Below, one piece after another: positions 1 to 4,955 of a DNA stretch of 7,105 nucleotides. Each line of letters begins with the position of its first letter. Positions within the stretch are counted from its first letter, which is position 1. Both the position numbers and the translations under genes were made by a program. The notes below the pieces were generated by a model that had not been told where the DNA came from, searched no databases, and worked only from the letters and a program-made list of their open reading frames with translations. Source of the stretch: an uncultured Aquimonas sp. (GTDB lineage Bacteria > Pseudomonadota > Gammaproteobacteria > Xanthomonadales > Xanthomonadaceae); contig CAMLOR010000172.1 of the NCBI GenBank assembly GCA_946481615.1, positions 1-7,105 of the forward strand. The letters run 5' to 3'.

Positions 1-795
1 GCGCAGGCGCTGGCCGCGGTCGCCCGAGAGCAGGATGGAGTTGGTGCGGTCGTCGGCGATCATCTTCTGCGCATTGCCCGGCGCGCCGGGCACGGCGGCG
101 CCGGCCGTGAGCGAGGTCAGCGTGCGCGCCACTTCGGCGGCGCTGGCGTGGCGCAGCGGGATGATCTCGACGTCGGCATCGGAGGCGGTGTCGATGCGGC
201 GGATCAGCGAGACCAGGCGCTCGACGTTGCCGGCGCGGTCGGTGATGACCAGCGTGTTGCTGCCGCCGTGCGCGACGAGGTTCGCCTGCTGCGGCGCCAG
301 CGGACGCAGGAGCTGCGCCATCTCGGCCGCGGAAACATGCGTGAGATCGACGACGCGCGTGACCAGCGCGTCCGGCCCGCCGCCGCCGTTGCCGACGCTG
401 CCGTCCTGGCCGGCGATGGTGTCGGGCACGATCTTGATCATGTCGCCGGAGCTGACCGTGGCGTAGCCGTGCACGCGCAGCACCGACTGGAACGTCTCGT
501 AGATTTCCGCCGCGCTCTGCGGGCGCGAGGAAATCACCGTGACGCGCCCTTCGACGCGCGGATCGACGATGAAGCTCTTGCCGGTGATCTGGCTGACGGT
601 CTCGATCAGCACGCCGATGTCGGCGGCCTTGAGGTTGAGCGTGTGCGTTCCTCCCGGCGAAACGGCGGCCGGCGGCGGATCGCCGGCGGCGCGCGCCATC
701 GCAGCCGGATCGGGCACGCTCACCTGCGGAGCCTGCTGCGCGGCGGCAGGCGCGACGAGTGCGGCGACGAGCAGCATCAGGGTCAATCGGGGCAT
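1..795 (-). CDS. gspD: Type II secretion system secretin GspD, N-terminal part (cut by window edge)
   Basis: This gene encodes the outer-membrane secretin through which folded exoproteins leave the periplasm in type II secretion. Only the first 265 codons are inside the window, and the frame is open to base 1. The start at 793-795 gives a clear signal peptide (MPRLTLMLLVAALVAPAAA, cleavage likely after residue 19). After a Pro/Ala-rich linker, residues about 52-120 form the N0 domain typical of GspD (TLNLKAADIGVLIETVSQIT, then GKSFIVDPRVEGRVTV). Residues about 145-200 form a first N1-type ring domain (VVDLTHVSAAEMAQLLRPL, then LVITDRAGNVERLVSLIRRID). A second repeat begins near residue 210 (VEIIPLRHASAAEVARTLTSL). 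The membrane-spanning secretin domain lies outside the window, so completeness cannot be judged. The start is 31 bp after the gspC stop, so the two are probably cotranscribed; GspC and the GspD N0 domain are known to bind each other. The Shine-Dalgarno sequence is weak (GAAAG). Confidence 0.93.
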   Translation of the reverse strand, partial: MPRLTLMLLVAALVAPAAAQQAPQVSVPDPAAMARAAGDPPPAAVSPGGTHTLNLKAADIGVLIETVSQITGKSFIVDPRVEGRVTVISSRPQSAAEIYETFQSVLRVHGYATVSSGDMIKIVPDTIAGQDGSVGNGGGGPDALVTRVVDLTHVSAAEMAQLLRPLAPQQANLVAHGGSNTLVITDRAGNVERLVSLIRRIDTASDADVEIIPLRHASAAEVARTLTSLTAGAAVPGAPGNAQKMIADDRTNSILLSGDRGQRLR

Positions 796-826
796 GGAAG
801 CGGGTCTTTCGTGATGTTGTCGTTGT

Positions 827-1750
827 CTACAGCCCGATCGCGAGCTGCACGTCCTGGCCGTCGCGCCGCACCGTGATCTGCACGCGGCGCGCGTCCTTCA
901 AGGTTGCCATCAGCTCCGCGGAGCGTTGCGGCCCGTCGAGCGGAATGCCGTTGACGGCGGTCACGATATCCGAAGGCCGCAGCCCGGCGCGAGCCAGCAG
1001 GTCGGAATCGCGCCCCACCGACAGCCGTACGCCCGCCATGCGGCCGTTCTCGATGACGGGCAGGATCTGCACATCCTTCGCCAGCTGCGCGGGATCGATG
1101 CCCAGGTTGTTGCGGAAACTTTCGAGGCTGGGCGCCCCCGGCGCGATCGAGGGCATCACGAACGGCGCCGGCTGCTGCGACCCCGGCAGGCTGGACCGGA
1201 GCGAGGCCGCCAGTGCCGGATCCAGCCCGCGCGACTGGGGCTGCGCACCGGGCGAGATCGGCGCCGCGGTGTCGGTGGGAAGACTGAGCGACTCGTTCAC
1301 CCCCGCGCGGCTGAGCAGCACGCGCCCGGCATAGATGCCCTCGAGCTTCGCATCGCCCGGCAGCACGTCACCGACACGATAGGCGCGATCGGTGCCGGTT
1401 TCATCCGCAATGATGGCGATGCCGCCCTCGGGCGCGTTCTCGTTCAGCGTGCCGCGCAGAGTGAGCTTGAGCGGCGTCGCCGGCGCGGCCTGGGCGAGTT
1501 GGGCCAGATCGATGGGGGTGCCGGCGCTGCCGAACAGATGCCAGTTGGCAACCGACTGCGCCGGCGCCGGGACATTGGCGGCGGCGTCGAGGACGACCGG
1601 CGGTGCGGGATCGATGTCCGACCCGATCGCCACCGTCCCCAGCAAACGCAATGCCGTCACACCCGCCAGCAACACGGCAACGGCGACCGCGATGCGCGCG
1701 AGCGGCACGGAGCTTCGGGTGAAGGCGGCGGAATCCAGCGTGGAGAGCAT
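827..1750 (-). CDS. gspC: Type II secretion system inner-membrane protein GspC with C-terminal PDZ domain
   Basis: This is the 307-residue inner-membrane clamp protein that links the type II secretion platform to the secretin GspD. The N-terminus is short and cytoplasmic, followed by one transmembrane helix at about residues 17-38 (LARIAVAVAVLLAGVTALRL). A Pro/Ala linker leads to the homology region at about 68-158. That region starts with the family's NWHLFG motif (70-74) and contains LKLTLRGTL, AIIADETG and YRVGDVLPG. After a second linker (160-210) comes a PDZ domain at about 228-305, with GLRPSDIVTAVNGIPL as its most recognisable stretch. I chose the ATG at 1748-1750 because it precedes the helix at normal distance. 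The same frame stays open upstream to about 2398, but that part lies over ubiE in another frame. It begins 41 bp after the ubiE stop and has no clear Shine-Dalgarno sequence. Some Xanthomonas XpsN proteins lack a PDZ domain, as I recall; this one has it. Confidence 0.9.
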   Translation of the reverse strand: MLSTLDSAAFTRSSVPLARIAVAVAVLLAGVTALRLLGTVAIGSDIDPAPPVVLDAAANVPAPAQSVANWHLFGSAGTPIDLAQLAQAAPATPLKLTLRGTLNENAPEGGIAIIADETGTDRAYRVGDVLPGDAKLEGIYAGRVLLSRAGVNESLSLPTDTAAPISPGAQPQSRGLDPALAASLRSSLPGSQQPAPFVMPSIAPGAPSLESFRNNLGIDPAQLAKDVQILPVIENGRMAGVRLSVGRDSDLLARAGLRPSDIVTAVNGIPLDGPQRSAELMATLKDARRVQITVRRDGQDVQLAIGL

Positions 1751-1780
1751 CGCGTCGGCGGATGGAGCAGGCCGGGGCAC

Positions 1781-1796
1781 TGTAGCAAAGGCTACA
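1781..1796. other. Small perfect inverted repeat overlapping the ubiE stop codon
   Basis: TGTAGC and GCTACA form a perfect 6-bp inverted repeat around a 4-base loop, and the ubiE stop codon (1792-1794) lies inside one arm. No T-tract follows on the minus strand, so it is not a convincing intrinsic terminator. It lies 30-46 bp before the gspC start and could affect ubiE-gspC readthrough, or be chance. Confidence 0.3.
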
Positions 1797-2541
1797 CGCG
1801 ATAGCCCGAATGCACTGCCACGATTCCGCTGCTCAGGTTCCGGTAATCGCAGCGCGCGAAGCCGGCTTTTTCCATCATCCCGCGCAGTTCGTCCTGGCCC
1901 GGGTGTTTGCGGATGGATTCGGCGAGATAGCGGTAGGAGTCCGGGTCGCCGGCGAAGAGGCGACCCAGGCGCGGGAGGATCTGGAAGGAATGGAAGTCGT
2001 AGAGCGGCCGCAGCGGCGCGGCCTGCACCTGCGAGAATTCCAGGATCAGGGCACGGCCGCCGATCTTCAGCACGCGGTGCATCTCGTTCAGCGCGGCCTG
2101 TTTGTCGGTGACGTTGCGCAGGCCGAAGGCGATGGTGACGAGGTCGAAGCTGCGGTCGGGAAAGGGCAGCACCTCGGCGTTGAGTTGCAGCCAGTCGAGG
2201 CCGCGCACGAGGCCGCGGTCGGTGAGGCGGTCGCGGCCGACGCGCAGCATTTCGGCGTTGATGTCGCCCAGCACCACGCTGCCTTCTTCGCCGACGCGTT
2301 CGTGGATCAGCGCGGCGATGTCGCCGGTGCCGCCCGCAAGATCCAGCACGCGGTCGCCGCGGCGCACGCCGGCGGTGGCGACGAAGTAGCGTTTCCACAG
2401 GCGGTGGATGCCGAACGACATCAGGTCGTTCATCAGGTCGTACTTCTGCGCGACCGACGAGAACACCTTGCCGACGAGTTTCTGTTTTTCCGCGACCGGG
2501 ACGTCGCGGTAGCCGAAGTGGGTGGTGTCTTTGTCGGTCAT
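1792..2541 (-). CDS. ubiE: Ubiquinone/menaquinone biosynthesis C-methyltransferase UbiE
   Basis: This is a 249-residue SAM-dependent C-methyltransferase. UbiE methylates the benzoquinol ring in ubiquinone synthesis (and demethylmenaquinone where that is made) in the cytoplasm at the membrane. The length matches the family (about 250). The first family signature is at residues 34-49 (YDLMNDLMSFGIHRLW). The SAM-binding motif I is at about 64-74 (RVLDLAGGTGD), the acidic end of strand 2 is at LGDINAEML (91-99), and NAEVLPFPDRSFDLVTIAFG is at 121-140. The second signature is at 156-170 (RVLKIGGRALILEFS). The start at 2539-2541 gives the typical N-terminus with THFGYRDV near residue 7. Instead of a Shine-Dalgarno sequence there is a -10-like hexamer six bases before ATG. 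The gene is divergent from the acetyltransferase gene and lies upstream of gspC on the same strand. I see no functional link between quinone synthesis and secretion. Confidence 0.97.
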   Translation of the reverse strand: MTDKDTTHFGYRDVPVAEKQKLVGKVFSSVAQKYDLMNDLMSFGIHRLWKRYFVATAGVRRGDRVLDLAGGTGDIAALIHERVGEEGSVVLGDINAEMLRVGRDRLTDRGLVRGLDWLQLNAEVLPFPDRSFDLVTIAFGLRNVTDKQAALNEMHRVLKIGGRALILEFSQVQAAPLRPLYDFHSFQILPRLGRLFAGDPDSYRYLAESIRKHPGQDELRGMMEKAGFARCDYRNLSSGIVAVHSGYRV

Positions 2542-2547
2542 GGCGGG

Positions 2548-2553
2548 ATTATC
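2548..2553 (-). promoter_or_regulatory. Candidate extended -10 promoter element of ubiE
   Basis: On the minus strand TGC-GATAAT ends six bases before the ubiE ATG. The hexamer matches TATAAT at five of six positions and carries the TGn of an extended -10. No recognisable -35 lies 16-18 bp upstream, where the palindrome is. Transcription would start at or next to the A of ATG, giving a leaderless mRNA. This is inferred from sequence alone. Confidence 0.45.
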
Positions 2554-2554
2554 G

Positions 2555-2650
2555 CAGCAACTGCCTCACCGGTTCGGTCGGATCTGTCGAGTCCCTTGTC
2601 TCGAGGGAGGGATTCGACAGGCTCACCCCGAACGGGTGAGGAGGCTGCTG
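2555..2650. repeat. Long imperfect palindrome (interspersed repeat pair) between ubiE and the acetyltransferase gene
   Basis: Two inverted arms fill the divergent intergenic region. The inner stem pairs CTGTCGAGTCCCT (2584-2596) with AGGGATTCGACAG (2608-2620), which is 13 pairs with one G-T wobble. After an internal loop, GTTCGG (2572-2577) pairs with CCGAAC (2628-2633) and CCTCACC (2564-2570) with GGTGAGG (2635-2641). CAGCA/TGCTG closes the outside (2555-2559 with 2646-2650). The right arm's core CAGGCTCACCCCGAACGG (2618-2635) recurs with one change at 5648-5665, so this is a repeated element and not only a local hairpin. It resembles the paired REP-like elements common in Xanthomonadales (recalled, not searched). 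Confidence 0.8.
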
Positions 2651-2654
2651 TCGC

Positions 2655-2660
2655 TAGAAT
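2655..2660 (+). promoter_or_regulatory. Candidate -10 element of the ElaA-like acetyltransferase gene
   Basis: TAGAAT (five of six matches to TATAAT) ends six bases before the ATG at 2667, and there is no Shine-Dalgarno sequence between them. The expected start point would be at the A of ATG, a leaderless arrangement. The -35 position falls in the palindrome and does not resemble TTGACA. Confidence 0.4.
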
Positions 2661-2666
2661 GTCGCG

Positions 2667-3188
2667 ATGGAACCGATCTGGTCGCTCAAACCCTTCGCCG
2701 AACTGACTCCGGACGAGGTCTACGACCTCCTGCAGCTGCGCTGCGAGGTGTTCGTGGTGGAACAGAACTGTCCCTACCTCGATCCCGACGGCAAGGACCG
2801 CAAGCCCGGTGCGTTCCACCTGCTCGGGCGCGCGCCCGATGGCGACCTCGTGGCTTACCTGCGCCTGCTGCCGGCGGGCGTGAGCTACGAGGGCGCGACG
2901 AGTTTCGGGCGCGTGGTGACCTCGCCGCGGCATCGTGGCCGGGGCTTGGGCGATGCGCTGGTGGTCGAGGCATTGCGGCGGATGGACGCGCTATGGCCGG
3001 GGCAGGCGATCCGCATCGGCGCGCAGGCGCATCTCACGGGCTACTACGGCAAGCACGGGTTCGTGGTGGATTCGGAGGAGTACGACGAGGACGGGATTCC
3101 GCATCGGGAGATGGTGCGCAGGCCCCCATCCCGGCCTTCCCCCGCGGTGCGGGGGAAGAGGCATTCACCATCCGGCGTTGTCGAGTAG
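2667..3188 (+). CDS. elaA: ElaA-like GNAT N-acetyltransferase with a repeat-derived C-terminal tail
   Basis: This is a 173-residue acetyltransferase of the GNAT superfamily, closest in pattern to ElaA, whose physiological substrate is not established as far as I know. The N-terminus carries the ElaA-type segment LLQLRCEVFVVEQNCPYLDP (residues 21-40), followed by HLLGRAPDGDLVAYLRLLP (51-69). The acetyl-CoA pyrophosphate loop is RHRGRGLG (88-95) after GRVVTSP, and the last conserved block is IRIGAQAHLTGYYGKHGFV (115-133). DGIPHREMVR (142-151) is where ElaA proteins of about 150 residues normally stop. The remaining 20 or so residues (PPSRPSPAVRGK and on) are the translation of an interspersed hairpin at 3124-3160, so the true protein is longer than the ancestral one. 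The last 24 bp overlap the convergent membrane-protein gene. The start has no Shine-Dalgarno sequence, only a -10-like box six bases upstream. The family assignment is solid; the exact substrate is unknown. Confidence 0.88.
   Translation: MEPIWSLKPFAELTPDEVYDLLQLRCEVFVVEQNCPYLDPDGKDRKPGAFHLLGRAPDGDLVAYLRLLPAGVSYEGATSFGRVVTSPRHRGRGLGDALVVEALRRMDALWPGQAIRIGAQAHLTGYYGKHGFVVDSEEYDEDGIPHREMVRRPPSRPSPAVRGKRHSPSGVVE
3124..3160. repeat. GC-rich hairpin repeat at the elaA-like / membrane-protein border
   Basis: CTTCCCCCGC (3136-3145) and GCGGGGGAAG (3149-3158) form a perfect 10-bp stem with a 3-base loop, preceded by CCCCCATCCCGGC. This arrangement, read in one frame as PSRPSPAVRGK, is a common interspersed element in proteobacterial genomes (recalled). 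It lies inside the 3' end of the acetyltransferase ORF and just beyond the stop of the convergent gene. There it could act as a bidirectional transcript end or mRNA stabiliser, although no T-tract follows on either strand. Confidence 0.7.
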
Positions 3189-3833
3189 TTGCTGCGTGGC
3201 CGCGTCGGCGGGCCGCGCGATCAGGCCACCACGCGGCGCGAGCGTGACCTCGTAGCGCGCGCCGTCGAGCATCGGCAGATAGGCCGCGCTGCCGTAATCG
3301 GCGTCGACGAAGGGCAGGTACTGCGGGAACTGGCGCTTCAGCGTCCACAGGTCGGGGAAGGCGTCGGCCGCGAGGTCGTACACGGTGCGCTGCGCTTCCA
3401 TGTCCTGCTTCACGTCGCCGTAGCGGCCGGAGAGGCGTTCGAGGCGGTACAGCGGCGGCGCGCCGGCCAGCAGCGCGGGCAGTTCCCAGCGGATCAGGCG
3501 GGCGTCGAGCTGCCACTCGTCGCCGCGCAGCTCGTAACTGCGGTGCTGGCCGTCGGGCGTTTCCAGGCGCGCGCTCCAGCGCTGCGGTTCCACCTGGCGC
3601 AGCGTGATCTGCGCCACGCGGGTTTCGCCTTCGAGGAGGAAGTAGTGGTAGAGCGCCGTGGCCAGCGCGCCCAGGCCCAGCGCCGCCAGGAGGAATCCGG
3701 ACACCAGCAGCACGCGCAGCCCGGCGCCGCCGTAGCGCCGCTGCCTCATGCAACGGCGCAGCCCGCCGAAGAAGATCAGTGCGAACAGGGCGCAGGCGAG
3801 CGCGGGAATCAGCAGGAACAGGAACGGCGACAT
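3165..3833 (-). CDS. Conserved-looking membrane protein of unknown function (two transmembrane helices)
   Basis: I do not recognise a named family for this 222-residue protein. The N-terminus has a first hydrophobic helix at about residues 3-23 (FLFLLIPALACALFALIFFG). A basic cytoplasmic loop (RRCMRQRRYGG) follows, then a second helix at about 40-62 (RVLLVSGFLLAALGLGALA). The remaining 155 or so residues have strand-like alternation (ARLETPDGQHRSYELRGDEW) and Trp/Tyr-rich segments such as LWTLKRQFPQYLPFVDADYG. With both ends of the helical hairpin in the cytoplasm, the C-terminal domain would be cytoplasmic by the positive-inside rule. The start has a good Shine-Dalgarno sequence (GGAGG at 3840-3844, six bases before ATG), unlike its neighbours. 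It is divergent from lptM and converges on the elaA-like gene, so it stands alone. Homologues in Xanthomonas have, as I recall, been labelled as a cation/multidrug efflux pump; two helices do not support that label. Confidence 0.85.
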   Translation of the reverse strand: MSPFLFLLIPALACALFALIFFGGLRRCMRQRRYGGAGLRVLLVSGFLLAALGLGALATALYHYFLLEGETRVAQITLRQVEPQRWSARLETPDGQHRSYELRGDEWQLDARLIRWELPALLAGAPPLYRLERLSGRYGDVKQDMEAQRTVYDLAADAFPDLWTLKRQFPQYLPFVDADYGSAAYLPMLDGARYEVTLAPRGGLIARPADAATQQLLDNAGW

Positions 3834-3859
3834 GCGCGGCCTCCAGCGCGAGCGCGGCG

Positions 3860-3865
3860 ATTCTA
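3860..3865 (-). promoter_or_regulatory. Candidate -10 element of the membrane-protein gene
   Basis: On the minus strand TAGAAT (five of six matches to TATAAT) lies 26 bp before the ATG at 3833. Initiation near 3853 would leave a short leader of about 20 bases that contains the GGAGG ribosome-binding site. No clear -35 is seen. The hexamer lies 8 bp from the lptM -10 candidate on the other strand, so the two promoters overlap. Confidence 0.35.
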
Positions 3866-3873
3866 CCCGCGAC

Positions 3874-3879
3874 TATACT
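3874..3879 (+). promoter_or_regulatory. Candidate -10 element of lptM (leaderless arrangement)
   Basis: TATACT (five of six matches to TATAAT) ends six bases before the lptM ATG, and the intervening GGCGGC is too close to ATG to be a working Shine-Dalgarno sequence. Initiation would be expected at the A of ATG. No clear -35 is present at 16-18 bp. Confidence 0.45.
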
Positions 3880-3885
3880 GGCGGC

Positions 3886-4047
3886 ATGAGCGCAAAACTC
3901 CGTAACGCACTGTGGTTTTCGATCCTCGGGCTGGCGCTGGCGGGCTGCGGGAACAAGGGCGATCTCGTGTTGCCCGATGCGCCCGAGGCCGAGGCGCCCG
4001 CCGAAGCATCCGACGGGGCGCCGAAGGCCGCGCCCGTGCCGCGGTGA
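3886..4047 (+). CDS. lptM: Small lipoprotein LptM (YifL family)
   Basis: This is a 53-residue lipoprotein. LptM (formerly YifL) is an outer-membrane lipoprotein that helps the LPS translocon LptDE mature with correct disulfides. The sequence has a basic start (MSAKLRN), a hydrophobic signal segment (residues 8-19) and the lipobox LALAGC, so Cys21 should be lipidated. Immediately after it, GNKGDLVLP (22-30) matches the CG-x-KG-x-L-x-x-P pattern that defines the family. The rest is a flexible Ala/Pro/Glu-rich tail. I chose ATG 3886 over an upstream in-frame ATG (3748) because it places the lipobox at normal distance and sits exactly at the candidate promoter. The position before dapF is the same as yifL in E. 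coli, which strengthens the call. The stop overlaps a GTG that may start dapF. Confidence 0.88.
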   Translation: MSAKLRNALWFSILGLALAGCGNKGDLVLPDAPEAEAPAEASDGAPKAAPVPR

Positions 4048-4955
4048 GCCTGCGTCAATCCGGCGAGAGTAGGAATCCAGGGGTGGAGCACCGCAACGCC
4101 TCGCACCTGGGTCCCCGCCTGCGCGGGGACGGCCTGCGCTTTTCCAAGATGCACGGCGCGGGCAACGATTTCGTCATCCTCGACCGCCGCGGATTGCCCG
4201 AACTGCCGGCCGAGTTGGCCGCGAAACTCGCCGATCGCCGCTTCGGCATCGGCTGCGACCAGGTCATCACCATCGAAGACCCGCGCGCGCCCGGCGCCCT
4301 GGCGCGCTACGGCATCTGGAACACCGACGGCAGCCCCGCGCGCCAGTGCGGCAACGGGGCGCGCTGCGTCGCTGCCTGGCTGAAGCGCGATGGGGTGAGC
4401 GAGGAAAGATTCCGCCTGGAAAGTCCGTCGGGCGTGGTCGACGCCGACGTCCACGACGGTCGCGTCGCCATCGGCATGGGCGTGCCGGATTTCACGCCGG
4501 ATGCCATCGGCCTGCGCCCCGGCACGCCGCAGGCGGATCCCTACTCGCTCGATTTCGCCGGCGAGGAACGCATCTATTTCGGCGCGGTGTCGATGGGCAA
4601 TCCGCACGCCGTCATCGAAGTGAACGATGTCGATGCCGCCGACGTGGCGCACGTCGGCCCGCGCCTGCAGCAGCATCCGATGTTCGGCGACAGCTGCAAC
4701 GCCGGCTTCGCGCAGGTGATCGCGCCCGATCGCATCCGCCTGCGCGTGTACGAGCGCGGCGTGGGCGAGACGCTGGCCTGCGGCAGCGGCGCCTGCGCGG
4801 CGGTGGCCGTGCTGGCGCGGCGCGGGCGCGTCGGCAGCGAGGTGAGCGTCGAACTGCCCGGCGGCACGCTGCGCATCTCGTGGCCGGGAACGGGCCGGCC
4901 GCTATGGATGTCCGGCCCGGCCGAATTCGTTTTCGAAGGAGAGTTCCTCGCATGA
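4044..4955 (+). CDS. dapF: Diaminopimelate epimerase DapF with a probable repeat-encoded N-terminal extension
   Basis: DapF converts LL- to meso-diaminopimelate, the precursor of lysine and peptidoglycan cross-links, in the cytoplasm. The family hallmarks are present: FSKMHGAGNDFVILD at the start of the first domain, NTDGSPARQCGNGARC with the first catalytic cysteine (codon 4347-4349), VSMGNPHAV, and YERGVGETLACGSGACAAVAV with the second catalytic cysteine (codon 4779-4781). These equal E. coli Cys73 and Cys217. The start is unclear. The canonical first residue would be at 4134, but that codon is CTG (leucine, in LRFSKMHG). The next ATG (4149) would remove part of the first strand. The only in-frame GTGs after the lptM stop region are 4044, overlapping that stop as GTGA, and 4083. 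I chose 4044, giving 303 residues against about 274 in the family, with about 30 extra residues encoded by an interspersed repeat. CTG 4134 remains possible. It is followed by DUF484 with an ATGA overlap. Confidence 0.93.
   Translation: MSLRQSGESRNPGVEHRNASHLGPRLRGDGLRFSKMHGAGNDFVILDRRGLPELPAELAAKLADRRFGIGCDQVITIEDPRAPGALARYGIWNTDGSPARQCGNGARCVAAWLKRDGVSEERFRLESPSGVVDADVHDGRVAIGMGVPDFTPDAIGLRPGTPQADPYSLDFAGEERIYFGAVSMGNPHAVIEVNDVDAADVAHVGPRLQQHPMFGDSCNAGFAQVIAPDRIRLRVYERGVGETLACGSGACAAVAVLARRGRVGSEVSVELPGGTLRISWPGTGRPLWMSGPAEFVFEGEFLA
4053..4132. repeat. Interspersed palindromic repeat between lptM and the dapF core
   Basis: The right half is a perfect 8-bp hairpin, GTCCCCGC (4111-4118) with GCGGGGAC (4123-4130) around a 4-base loop. 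The left half, CAATCCGGCGAGAGTAGGAA and on, looks like a decayed copy of the CATTCCCGCGAAAGCGGGAA module that often accompanies it in proteobacterial repeats (recalled). In the dapF frame it reads as SGESRNPGVEHRNASHLGP then RLRGD, the well-known translation of this repeat. It has no stop codon in that frame. Confidence 0.78.

Noticed and set aside
1751..2398. Upstream extension of the gspC frame, which would make a 523-residue protein.
   Set aside because: The extension lies over ubiE in another frame and reads as low-complexity Arg/Pro/Ala. A normal GspC N-terminus and transmembrane helix start at 1750.
3748..3885. lptM started at the upstream in-frame ATG at 3748 (99 residues).
   Set aside because: It would put 46 polar, basic residues before the signal peptide, and it overlaps the divergent membrane-protein gene. 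ATG 3886 gives a standard lipoprotein.
3912..4043. dapF started at the far upstream ATG at 3912 (347 residues).
   Set aside because: It would overlap most of lptM in another frame, and the added residues are not DapF-like. The GTG at the lptM stop is more plausible.
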